In this document: positions 1 to 6,602 of the stretch, in pieces
Position numbering within the stretch: position 1 is the stretch's first letter
How the letters are laid out: every line of letters begins with the position of its first letter
Source of the DNA: DATCSE01 sp036568605
Lineage (GTDB): Bacteria; Pseudomonadota; Gammaproteobacteria; Burkholderiales; Burkholderiaceae_C
NCBI GenBank assembly: GCA_036568605.1
Contig: DATCSE010000236.1
Location: 1 to 18,626, forward strand
Direction of reading: 5' to 3'
DNA length: 18,626 bases
The notes under the pieces: generated by a model
The model's database searches: none
Told to the model about the DNA's origin: nothing
What the model saw: only the letters and a program-made list of their open reading frames with translations
Made by a program: the position numbers and the translations under genes

Positions 1-428
1 TCCTCCGGGCCGCCGGTGGTCGCGACCAGCCACAGGTCCTTGCCGCGCAGCGCGCTGCCTCCGTGGCCATAGGCCCAGCCGAACGCGAGCACGTCGTCCA
101 GCCACAGCTTCATCAGCGGCGGCATGCTGTACCAGTGGATCGGATGCTGCCAGACGATCAGCTTCGCGCGCTCGAGCAGCGCCTGCTCCTCGGGCACGTC
201 GATCAGGTAGTCGGGGTACAGCGCGTACAGGTCGCGCACCAGCACCGACGGCGCGCGGTCGCCGTCGGGCACCGAACCGGCCAGGCGCGCGGCGCGCTGC
301 ATCAGCCGGCGGTTGACGCGCGAGTGCTCCATCTGCGGATGCGCGACGACGACGAGGACGTCGGCCGCGGGCACGCTGCCGGAGGGATCGGCAGCGCCGG
401 CGGCGACGGGTAGGGGCGTGGAGGCCAT
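1..428 (-). CDS. KefF/MdaB-like NAD(P)H:quinone oxidoreductase (flavodoxin fold), C-terminus cut by the window edge
   Basis: The frame is open from an ATG at 428 to the first base of the window, giving 142 codons. The translation has the hallmarks of the flavodoxin-like NAD(P)H dehydrogenase family that includes KefF, MdaB and NQO1-type enzymes. These are a beta strand ending LVVVAHPQMEHSRVNRRL (FMN phosphate-binding region), then RDLYALYPDYLIDV, the core motif WQHPIHWYSMPPLMKLWLDDV, and FGWAYGHGG. Family members are FMN-dependent two-electron quinone reductases, and KefF also activates the KefC potassium efflux channel. Whether kefC follows cannot be seen, because the gene runs off the left edge. 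A proline/alanine-rich N-terminal extension of about 20 residues precedes the fold, so an internal start is possible. Only a weak GAG lies upstream of the chosen ATG. The gene is divergent from parA across a 139-base gap. The family is secure; KefF versus a general quinone reductase is not. Confidence 0.85.
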   Translation of the reverse strand, partial: MASTPLPVAAGAADPSGSVPAADVLVVVAHPQMEHSRVNRRLMQRAARLAGSVPDGDRAPSVLVRDLYALYPDYLIDVPEEQALLERAKLIVWQHPIHWYSMPPLMKLWLDDVLAFGWAYGHGGSALRGKDLWLVATTGGPE

Positions 429-567
429 GGGAAAAGCTCGTGCAGGGGCGACACGACGTCGCTGGTTAGTCTCGATGGCAGGGCGGCAAAAAGCCCCGCT
501 AACATAACCCGAAAGCCGATACCGGCTCGCAACGCGGGGTCGTCCGTCAACACACAGGAGGTTTTGC
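429..567. other. Divergent intergenic region between the KefF-like gene and parA
   Basis: This 139-base gap must hold promoters for both directions. It is locally richer in A and T than the flanking genes, notably CTAACATAACCC around 499-510, where TAACAT (500-505) could be a -10 for the parA side. No convincing -35 is placed ahead of it and no clear operator palindrome is visible. I see no open frame that looks like a real gene. Confidence 0.4.
556..561 (+). promoter_or_regulatory. Consensus ribosome binding site of the ParA gene
   Basis: AGGAGG lies six bases before the ATG at 568. It is the strongest Shine-Dalgarno sequence in the window and decides the start in this frame over an alternative ATG at 564, which opens a different frame. 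Confidence 0.85.
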
Positions 568-1185
568 ATGCCGGTGATCGTGGTGGCCAATCCCAAGGGA
601 GGTGTCGGCAAGACCACGCTGTCGACCAACATCGCGGGCTATTTCGCGTCGCGCGGCCATGCGGTGATGCTGGGCGACGTCGACCGCCAGCAGTCGGCGC
701 GGACCTGGCTCGGGCTGCGGCCCGCGGCGCTGCCGGCCATCGGCACCTGGGACACGCTGCACGACGACATCGTGCGCCCGCCGCGTGGCACGACGCATGT
801 CGTGCTCGACACGCCGGCCGGCCTGCACGGCCGGCGCCTCGACGAGACGATGAAGCTCGCGGACAAGGTCCTGATCCCGCTGCAGCCCAGCATCTTCGAC
901 ATCCACGCCACCCACGCCTTCGTGCTCACGCTGCTCGAGCACAAGCGCAGCGACAAGGTGAAGCTCGCGATCGTCGGCATGCGCACGCGCGAGGGCACCA
1001 TCGCGACCGACCAGTTGCGCAGCTTCCTCGAGAGCGTGAAGGTGCCGCTCCTCGGTTTCGTGCGCGACACCCAGAACTACGTGCACCTGGCCGCGCATGG
1101 CCTGACGCTGTGGGACGTCGGCTCGATCCGCTTCGAGCGCGATCTCGAGCAGTGGCAACCCGTCGTTCGCTGGCTGGAGGCGTGA
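568..1185 (+). CDS. Orphan ParA/MinD-type ATPase
   Basis: A 205-residue single-domain ParA/MinD-superfamily ATPase. The deviant Walker A motif KGGVGKTT at residues 10-17 has both the signature lysine (K10) and the P-loop lysine (K15), as in ATPases that dimerise on ATP and bind DNA or membrane. Walker A' reads DVDRQQS at 37-43, with arginine where many ParAs have proline, and Walker B is VVLDTPAG with D81. There is no N-terminal helix-turn-helix, so this is the short form (like Soj/McdA/PpfA) rather than P1-type plasmid ParA. No parB gene or parS-like repeats are nearby, so it is probably not a chromosome or plasmid partition locus. Short orphan ParAs usually position a cellular cargo, and the cargo here is unknown. 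The MaoC gene starts one base after its stop, so the two are very probably cotranscribed. Confidence 0.9.
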   Translation: MPVIVVANPKGGVGKTTLSTNIAGYFASRGHAVMLGDVDRQQSARTWLGLRPAALPAIGTWDTLHDDIVRPPRGTTHVVLDTPAGLHGRRLDETMKLADKVLIPLQPSIFDIHATHAFVLTLLEHKRSDKVKLAIVGMRTREGTIATDQLRSFLESVKVPLLGFVRDTQNYVHLAAHGLTLWDVGSIRFERDLEQWQPVVRWLEA

Positions 1186-1186
1186 C

Positions 1187-1639
1187 ATGAAAAGCTTCGA
1201 GCACCTCGCCGATCTGGCGGCGCTGGTCGGCCAGGAAGTCGCGGTCAGCGACTGGATCACGGTCGACCAGCAGCGCATCAACCTGTTCGCCGACGCGACC
1301 GGCGATCACCAGTGGATCCACCTCGACGCCGAACGCGCGAAGCAGGGCCCGTTCGGCACGACGATCGCGCACGGCTTTCTGACGCTGTCGCTGCTGCCCG
1401 AGCTGTCGGCCAACGCGATCGAGATCCGCGACACGCGCATGGGCGTGAACTACGGGCTCAACAAGGTGCGCTTCCCGGCGCCGGTGCCGTCGGGCAGCCG
1501 GCTGCGCGGGCGCTTCAAGCTCCTCGCATTCGAGCCGCTGCAGGGCGGCGCGCAGCTGACGATGGAAGTGACGATGGAGCGCGAAGGCTCCGACAAGCCG
1601 GTGTGCGTGGCCGAGTCGGTCGCGCGGCGCTACACGTAA
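1187..1639 (+). CDS. MaoC-like (R)-specific enoyl-CoA hydratase/dehydratase
   Basis: A 150-residue single hot-dog-fold protein of the MaoC dehydratase family. The hydratase-2 signature is clear. FADATGDHQWIHLD carries the expected catalytic aspartate and histidine (D40, H45), followed by GPFGTTIAHGFLTLSLLP. NYGLNKVRFPAPVPSGSRLRGRF is typical of the next conserved strand block. Family members hydrate trans-2-enoyl-CoA to (R)-3-hydroxyacyl-CoA, or dehydrate in the other direction, often supplying polyhydroxyalkanoate synthesis or acting in side-chain catabolism. The substrate cannot be read from sequence. The start follows the ParA stop with only one base between, so translation is probably coupled. 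No other fatty acid or PHA genes lie in the window, so the pathway is open. Confidence 0.93.
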   Translation: MKSFEHLADLAALVGQEVAVSDWITVDQQRINLFADATGDHQWIHLDAERAKQGPFGTTIAHGFLTLSLLPELSANAIEIRDTRMGVNYGLNKVRFPAPVPSGSRLRGRFKLLAFEPLQGGAQLTMEVTMEREGSDKPVCVAESVARRYT

Positions 1640-1644
1640 AACAC

Positions 1645-1663
1645 CAGCCCGCTGGATTACGAT
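1645..1663 (+). promoter_or_regulatory. Hairpin plus possible promoter upstream of the response regulator gene
   Basis: The 52-base gap after the MaoC gene contains a perfect inverted repeat, CCAGC-CC-GCTGG (1645-1656), followed at 1658-1663 by TACGAT, a four-of-six match to a -10 element. No good -35 is placed upstream. The hairpin has no T-run after it, so it is not a standard intrinsic terminator. It may weakly separate the ParA-MaoC pair from the two-component genes. Confidence 0.25.
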
Positions 1664-1680
1664 CGGCGCTCAGGGAAAAG

Positions 1681-1685
1681 AGGAG
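1681..1685 (+). promoter_or_regulatory. Ribosome binding site of the response regulator gene
   Basis: AGGAG (within AGAGGAG) sits six bases before the ATG at 1692 and supports that start. Confidence 0.7.
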
Positions 1686-1691
1686 CCGCCG

Positions 1692-2420
1692 ATGAAGGTA
1701 CTGTTGATCGACGATCACCCGTTGATCCTGCAGGCGTTGCAGACGGTCATCCAGGGGCTGGGCAGCGACACGACCGTGGTCGGCGCGGGCAGCGCACGCG
1801 CGGCGCGCGACACGCTGAAGGCCGACCCCGACTTCGACCTCGTGCTGCTGGACCTTCAGCTCGGCGATGCCGACGGCTTCGACGTGCTGGTCGAGTTCCG
1901 CTCCAAGTACCCGGCGCTGCCCGTCGTCGTGGTCTCGGCATCGGACCGCACCAGCGACGTGATCCGCGCGATCGACTCCGGTGCGATGGGCTTCGTGCCC
2001 AAGCGTGCCAGCAACGACACCTTGTTCGAGGCGCTGCACATGGTGATGTCCGGCGGCATCTACGTGCCGCCGATGACCATGGGCTCCGAGCCGCCGGCGG
2101 CTCGCCTCGAGGGCGACACGGTGCCCAGCGTGCTGCGGGTGTTGCGCGAGCAGTCCCAGGACAGCGGCTTCCAGCAGCAGTCGCCGATCGATTCCCTGGG
2201 TCTGACGCCGCGCCAGACCGAGGTGCTGGCGCTGCTGCTGAAGGGCCATCCGAACAAGCTGATCGCGCGCGAGCTGAACGTCTCGGTCGAGACCGTCAAG
2301 GACCATGTGGCCGCAGTGTTGCGCGCGCTCAACGTCAGCACGCGCACGCAGGCGGTGCTCGCGGTCAGCCAGATGACCCACCAGGGCGGGCTGCCGGCGT
2401 GGCGCAACTCGTCGCGTTGA
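1692..2420 (+). CDS. NarL/FixJ-type two-component response regulator
   Basis: A 242-residue regulator with an N-terminal receiver and a C-terminal LuxR-type helix-turn-helix. In the receiver the acidic pair is D7-D8, the phospho-acceptor is D54 (LVLLDLQLGDADG), and the conserved serine and lysine are S82 (VVVVSAS) and K104 (GFVPKRA), so it should be phosphorylatable. After a linker of roughly 50 residues the DNA-binding domain begins at about residue 174 (LTPRQTEVLALLLKG) with recognition region NKLIARELNVSVETVKDHV and then ALNVSTRTQAV. It is expected to be a cytoplasmic transcription factor. The downstream histidine kinase gene begins inside its last codons (22-base overlap), so the two form one transcription and probably translation unit. 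Target genes are unknown. Confidence 0.95.
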   Translation: MKVLLIDDHPLILQALQTVIQGLGSDTTVVGAGSARAARDTLKADPDFDLVLLDLQLGDADGFDVLVEFRSKYPALPVVVVSASDRTSDVIRAIDSGAMGFVPKRASNDTLFEALHMVMSGGIYVPPMTMGSEPPAARLEGDTVPSVLRVLREQSQDSGFQQQSPIDSLGLTPRQTEVLALLLKGHPNKLIARELNVSVETVKDHVAAVLRALNVSTRTQAVLAVSQMTHQGGLPAWRNSSR

Positions 2421-4303
2421 AGCCCGACGGCGACGCGGTCGCCGCGTCCGCCGCCGCGGCGATCCCCGGCCTGGCGGCCGCGGCCGGCACGACGGCCGCG
2501 GCCGATGCGCTGATCGGCGCACCGGCCCACGACGAGTACGTGATGCTGCGCGACAAGGTTCGCGTGATGTTCTCGTACAACGCGATCTCGCTGGCCGGGC
2601 ATGCGATCGGCGCGATCGTGATCGAGCTGGTCTTCGCGGCGGTCGCCCCGTACGCGCTGAAGCTCGCGTGGGGCGCCGTCTTCGCGCTGCTGTGCGCGGT
2701 GCGCGTGGTGCTCGCGGTGCGCTTTGCGCGCGACGAGCCGCAGACCGTCGCCGGGCTGCGTGCGCGGCGCCAGATCTGGGTCACCGGCACGCTGATCAGC
2801 GCCGCGATGTGGGGCTGGGCCGGCTGGGCGTTCTACCCGTACGGCAACGCGCTGCAGCAGATCGTGCTGGTCCTCGTGGTCTACACGTTCTGCGTGGCCT
2901 GCATCCCGATCCTCGCGCCGCAGTTCCGCCTGTACCTCGCGTTCCTCGCGATGATGTACGTGCCGACGATCGCGCGGGTCGCCCAGGAGGGCACGCTGGG
3001 CGTGCAGACCGCGATCGTGATGGGCGTCGCGATGGCGATGACCATCGTGCTCGGCCGCAACTACGCGGCGACGTTCGACACGCTGAGCCGCCTGCAGCTG
3101 CGCACCGAGGCGCTGATGGAGCAGCTGCGCGCCGAGAAGGCGGTGTCCGACGCGGCGCGCCAGCAGGCCGAGATCGCGAATCGCGCGAAGACCCAGTTCT
3201 TCACCGCCGCGAGCCACGACCTGCGCCAGCCGCTGCATGCGATGGGCCTGTTCGCCGAGGCGCTGCGCCAGCGAGTGCGCGAGCCGGAAGTCGCGCAGCT
3301 GGTCAACAGCATCAACGAATCGGTGGACGCGCTCGAGGGCCTGTTCTCCGAGCTGCTGGACATCAACCGGATCGACAGCGGGCGGGTCGAGGTGCACGCC
3401 GAGCACTTCGAGCTCGGCGAGATCCTGCGCAAGCTGCGCCTGCATTTCGAGCCCAGCGCCTTCGAGAAAGGCCTGGCGCTGCGGCTGCGCGGCGGGCAGC
3501 ACGTGGTGCATGCCGACCCGCTGCTGGTCGAGCGCATCGCACGCAACCTGGTCTCGAACGCGATCCGCTACACCAACGACGGCACGGTGCTGGTCAGCGC
3601 ACGCCGGCGCGGCGAGCGGGTGCTGCTGCAGGTCTGGGACACCGGCCTCGGCATCCGCGAAGAAGAGCGCGTGCGCATCTTCGAGGAGTTCTACCAGGTG
3701 CCGAACACTTCGGCGGTCAGCCCCGAGCAGCGCAAGGGCCTCGGGCTGGGGCTGGCGATCGTCAAGCGGCTGGCCGACCTGATGAACGCGCCGCTCTCGG
3801 TGCGCTCCGAGCCGGGCCGCGGCACCGTGTTCACGCTGGCCCTGCCGCTGGGCCGGGCACCGCGCGTGCAGGCCGCGGCCATGCCGGGCAAGGGGCCGGT
3901 TTCGCTGACGTTGGACGGGCGCCTGATGGTGATCGTCGAAGACGAGCCGGCGGTGCGCGGCGGCCTGGAGGTGCTGCTGCAGGGCTGGGGCGCCAAGGTC
4001 GTGTCGTTCGACAGCGCCGCTGCGGCCCGCCTGTGGGCCGAGCAGAGCGACCCGGCGGTCGTGAAGCCGGATCTGCTGATCGTCGACTACCGGCTCGAGA
4101 GCGGCGTGACCGGCGTCGACGCGATCAAGGCGCTTCGCGCCCGCTTCGGCGCGAAGCTGCCGGCCATCATCGCGACCGGCAGCACGATGAGCGGCCAGGA
4201 GCAGGAGGCACACGCGAACGACTTCCACCTGTTGATCAAGCCGGTGGTGCCGAACAAGCTGCGGGCGATGATTGCGTTCAAGCTGGGGGTCGGCCGCAGC
4301 TAG
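2399..4303 (+). CDS. Membrane hybrid sensor histidine kinase with C-terminal receiver
   Basis: A 634-residue protein starting at a GTG inside the response regulator gene. After an alanine-rich N-terminus of about 45 residues come about six hydrophobic segments between residues 60 and 220, forming a membrane sensor without a recognisable periplasmic or PAS domain. A coiled linker (RAEKAVSDAARQQAEIANRAK) leads to the dimerisation domain with phospho-accepting H273 in FFTAASHDLRQPLHAMGL. The ATPase domain has the N box (NLVSNAIRYTNDG), G1 (WDTGLGI), F box (IFEEFYQV) and G2 (GLGLGLAIVKRLADLM). A receiver occupies about residues 505-630, with an acidic patch (VEDEP), phospho-acceptor D563 (LLIVDYRLESG) and a conserved lysine (LLIKPVVP). 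No HPt domain is present. It probably phosphorylates the regulator encoded just upstream, with the fused receiver as a side branch or sink. An ATG near 2541 is an alternative start. The signal sensed is unknown. Confidence 0.93.
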   Translation: MAQLVALKPDGDAVAASAAAAIPGLAAAAGTTAAADALIGAPAHDEYVMLRDKVRVMFSYNAISLAGHAIGAIVIELVFAAVAPYALKLAWGAVFALLCAVRVVLAVRFARDEPQTVAGLRARRQIWVTGTLISAAMWGWAGWAFYPYGNALQQIVLVLVVYTFCVACIPILAPQFRLYLAFLAMMYVPTIARVAQEGTLGVQTAIVMGVAMAMTIVLGRNYAATFDTLSRLQLRTEALMEQLRAEKAVSDAARQQAEIANRAKTQFFTAASHDLRQPLHAMGLFAEALRQRVREPEVAQLVNSINESVDALEGLFSELLDINRIDSGRVEVHAEHFELGEILRKLRLHFEPSAFEKGLALRLRGGQHVVHADPLLVERIARNLVSNAIRYTNDGTVLVSARRRGERVLLQVWDTGLGIREEERVRIFEEFYQVPNTSAVSPEQRKGLGLGLAIVKRLADLMNAPLSVRSEPGRGTVFTLALPLGRAPRVQAAAMPGKGPVSLTLDGRLMVIVEDEPAVRGGLEVLLQGWGAKVVSFDSAAAARLWAEQSDPAVVKPDLLIVDYRLESGVTGVDAIKALRARFGAKLPAIIATGSTMSGQEQEAHANDFHLLIKPVVPNKLRAMIAFKLGVGRS

Positions 4304-4442
4304 GGCCGACCCCACCTCCGTTGGCCCTGAGCCCTTCGACAAGCTCAGGACAGGCCTGTCGAAGGGCTGGTGGGTGTGGGCACAGGGCTTCGACAGGCTC
4401 AGCCCGAACGGCTGTTGCGTCGATGCCCCGTTGCATGCGGCA
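4304..4442. repeat. Convergent intergenic region with TTCGACA-family short inverted repeats
   Basis: The gap between the convergent kinase and peptidase genes holds three related units. AGCCCTTCGACA (4330-4341) pairs exactly with TGTCGAAGGGCT (4357-4368), making a 12-base-pair stem, with the smaller palindrome ACAGGCCTGT (4350-4359) at its inner edge. A further unit, GGGCTTCGACAGGCTCAG (4385-4402), runs on into CCCGAACGG. Repeats of this TTCGACA(A/G)GCTCAG(G/C)(G/C)CGAACGG kind are, from general knowledge, common between genes in many beta- and gammaproteobacteria. Between convergent genes such a hairpin can help end transcription or stabilise 3' ends, but there is no T-run. I see no gene here. 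Confidence 0.8.
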
Positions 4443-5918
4443 TTACCAGCCTATGTCCTCCAGCAATTCCAAGGTCAGATCCTTCGGCGCCGACACCGCG
4501 ATCGGTTGATTCGGCTCCGCAAACGGCTCCATCAGCAGGTTCGGGGTGGCCGACGTGTCGTAGTGCGAGACCGACGAGCCGCCCTGGTACGGGTTCGGCG
4601 TGTACAGGTAGACGCGGTTCAGGTAGTCGGCGCCGGCCAGCTTCAGCAGGTTGTCGTACAGCACGCCGAACGGCGCGAGCCACGGGCTGGCCGCTGCCGC
4701 GACTGCGGCCTTGATCGCCGCGCCGTCGTCCTTCGAGACGCGCACCGATGGGATCGTGATCGTGTCGTCGCTGCCCGCGAGGTCGGGCGGCGGTGTGCCG
4801 GCCACGTTGTTGGCGATGACCACGGCACGCGCCCCGGCGACCTGCGCGTTCTTGACCTTGACCGTGAATGCGCACCCGCCGCGGTCGATCACCGCGATGC
4901 GGCCGCGGATCTTCGCGGCGTCGCTGGTCGCCAGCGGTGCGCACGCGGCTCCGCCGGCGGTCGGTGTCGGGAGCACCGCGAGGGGGGTCGAGATCAGCGT
5001 CTTCTTGTCGATGGGCGGTCCGAATTGCGCGGTGCCTATCATCAGGGTGCGGTTCAACCCGCCGCCGAACACGAACAGCTCGGGCGTGCCGCGGTCGAGC
5101 ACGCGCGGCGCGGTCTTCGTGACCGTGCGGCCGTTCCACACGAGGTTGCGCGGCACCAGGGCGGAAGCGGCCCGCTCGCCGTCGGTCATCGCGCTCCAGA
5201 CCTTGTGCTGCTTCGGATCGAGCAGGTAGTGGTCCCAGATCGACGGGAAGCCTTCGTCGCCCGGTGCTTCGGCGGGGAACTGCAGGCCGGTCTCGCCGTC
5301 GGTGAAGGTCTGGAAGCCCAGCCCGTGGCCGAACTCGTGCAGCACGGTGGTCAGCAGATCGATCTGCGCCGGATCGGTGGGCTTGCCGTCGAGCCCGAGG
5401 TAGAAGCTAGAGCCGTCCAGGCAGCCCGGCTGGCCCAGGTTGCCGTTGAAGAACGCAACGATGTCGGCGCTGACGAACGGGTCCGGATTCGGCTCGAGCT
5501 GGATGCCCGCGAGCTTGTTGGCCAGCGCCGACGGGTACCACGTGCCGGTCTGCTTCGCGTTCGGGAAGTCGCGGAACACGTTGTAGGCGCCGGCCGCGCC
5601 GAGCACGGCCTGCGTCGCGGTGCAATCCAGCGGGCCGAAGGTCGCGAGCACCTGGATCGGCACGTCCGACCTCAGCCGCTTGCCCCAGAAGTTCGCGACG
5701 AACTGGAACACGTTCTGGCGCTGCTCGCCCAGCGTCGTCGCCGGGTTGCCGCCCACCGGCGCGACCGGCGTCGGGTCGTTGAAGCCGACGCCGGGGGCGT
5801 CGATGTTGATGACTTCCAGCGTCGCCGCGCCGGCGGTGGTCGCCGCGGCGAACAGCAGCGCGCCGCCCATGAAGGCGGCGCGGCAGAGGGTACGGAAGGC
5901 GCGCAGCTCAATGGTCAT
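4443..5918 (-). CDS. Secreted PA-domain metallopeptidase (HExxH)
   Basis: A 491-residue exported protein. The start at 5918 is chosen because GGGAG lies about eight bases upstream and a good signal peptide follows (hydrophobic core AAFMGGALLFAAATT, likely cut after AGA near residue 32); a start at 5966 would spoil this. The zinc-binding HEFGH has H194, E195 and H198 in LLTTVLHEFGHGLGF. Threonine (T204) sits where metzincins have their third histidine. A protease-associated (PA) domain at about residues 270-390 is marked by KIRGRIAVIDRGGCAF, then KVKNAQVAGARAVVIANN and ITIPSVRVSKDDG. After it come SVSHYDTSATPNLLMEPF (H452, D454) and a terminal LTLELLEDIGW, resembling the segment after the catalytic helix in secreted metalloproteases. 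It probably cleaves extracellular or periplasmic proteins; the substrate is unknown. It overlaps the preceding small gene by 11 bases. No PEP-CTERM or other sorting tail is visible. Confidence 0.87.
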   Translation of the reverse strand: MTIELRAFRTLCRAAFMGGALLFAAATTAGAATLEVINIDAPGVGFNDPTPVAPVGGNPATTLGEQRQNVFQFVANFWGKRLRSDVPIQVLATFGPLDCTATQAVLGAAGAYNVFRDFPNAKQTGTWYPSALANKLAGIQLEPNPDPFVSADIVAFFNGNLGQPGCLDGSSFYLGLDGKPTDPAQIDLLTTVLHEFGHGLGFQTFTDGETGLQFPAEAPGDEGFPSIWDHYLLDPKQHKVWSAMTDGERAASALVPRNLVWNGRTVTKTAPRVLDRGTPELFVFGGGLNRTLMIGTAQFGPPIDKKTLISTPLAVLPTPTAGGAACAPLATSDAAKIRGRIAVIDRGGCAFTVKVKNAQVAGARAVVIANNVAGTPPPDLAGSDDTITIPSVRVSKDDGAAIKAAVAAAASPWLAPFGVLYDNLLKLAGADYLNRVYLYTPNPYQGGSSVSHYDTSATPNLLMEPFAEPNQPIAVSAPKDLTLELLEDIGW

Positions 5919-6414
5919 GCCGCTCTCCCTGCGCTGCCGGGGCGCTGAACGCGGTGGCCACCGCATCGGGGCCGGTCACGCACTGGGTCGAGATCGAGCC
6001 GTCGGCATCGCGTTTCGCGACGCTGAAGGCGAGCATGCCGGGCTTGAATCGCTGGCCGACCGCACCGAGCTGCGCCTGCGTCGGCGTGGCCTGCATGCGC
6101 TTGAGCGCCGGGTGCGCGGAGATGCCGGTCAGGTCGGGCTTCGCGGCACCGCGCAATGTGGCCTGCGGCGCGGCGGCCGCGGACGGCGCGGTCGCGAGCT
6201 CGTCGAACTCGGGCGCGCGCGGCCGGCGCGTGGTCGGGTCGATCACGACACGCTGCGCCGCGACGCTTGCGGTTGTTGTCGTGGCCGTTGCAGTGGCCGT
6301 TGTCGATTGCGCATGACTCGCCGGCACCGCCGCGAGCGCGGCCAGTGCGCAACCGACCGTGGCGGCGATGCGCGCCCCGGCCGCTTTCTTCTCCGATCGC
6401 ACAGACAACATCAT
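5908..6414 (-). CDS. Small secreted protein of unknown function, coupled to the peptidase
   Basis: A 168-residue protein from the ATG at 6414, preceded by GGAG about ten bases upstream; the reading frame is open further up to 6495. It has basic residues, a hydrophobic stretch (ARIAATVGCALAALAAVPA) and a likely signal peptidase site at SHA-Q near residue 36. A threonine/alanine low-complexity stretch follows (TTATATATTTTA). The mature part has two conserved-looking blocks: QRVVIDPTTRRPRAPEFDEL, and near the C-terminus MLAFSVAKRDADGSIST followed by QCVTG. This layout recalls, from memory only, small exported proteins grouped as post-PEP-CTERM-1 (a dipeptide-rich VVxDPxTGxxRxPT start and an xxDGSxxxxCV end). 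That match is unverified. Its stop lies 11 bases inside the metallopeptidase gene, suggesting coupled translation and a shared task. It could be an inhibitor, chaperone or substrate of that peptidase, but none of these is shown. Confidence 0.75.
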   Translation of the reverse strand: MMLSVRSEKKAAGARIAATVGCALAALAAVPASHAQSTTATATATTTTASVAAQRVVIDPTTRRPRAPEFDELATAPSAAAAPQATLRGAAKPDLTGISAHPALKRMQATPTQAQLGAVGQRFKPGMLAFSVAKRDADGSISTQCVTGPDAVATAFSAPAAQGERHDH

Positions 6415-6602
6415 GGGGATGGCTCCGCTGGGGAAGTGAAGGAAGCGGCCATGCTCGGGACGCGCGCACGGCGCGTCCACCCCCAAACTCCGCAAAGTCG
6501 TTACGGTTTATGTACGAACGCGTGCGCAGGTATTTCGATCGTGCCTGAACGTATGAACGCCGGAGCGCCAAGCACCCCAGCTCACCAGGCCGATCCGGGC
6601 GA
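6415..6602. other. Intergenic region upstream of the small secreted protein gene
   Basis: The region between the scpA stop and the 6414 start contains a patch at about 6490-6560 (GTTACGGTTTATGTACGAACG and following) that is clearly less GC-rich than its surroundings. This is where I would look for a promoter of the secreted pair on the minus strand. I cannot define convincing -35 and -10 elements and see no gene. Confidence 0.35.

Noticed and set aside
568..1185. ParA as a plasmid or chromosome partition locus
   Set aside because: No parB gene, no parS-like repeats and no replication genes nearby; the protein lacks the helix-turn-helix of plasmid ParAs.
2060..4342. Open frame of about 760 codons on the minus strand, opposite the two-component genes
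   Set aside because: Its translation is dominated by H, R, Q, D, A and V with no motif, the usual mirror of a GC-rich gene. The plus-strand kinase has complete domains.
4329..4411. Repeats as the end of an insertion sequence or an attachment site
   Set aside because: No transposase or integrase fragment, no target duplication, and both flanking genes are intact. The motif fits common dispersed repeats.
4443..4500. A PEP-CTERM or autotransporter sorting tail on the metallopeptidase
   Set aside because: The protein ends LLEDIGW without a PEP motif, terminal hydrophobic segment or basic tail.
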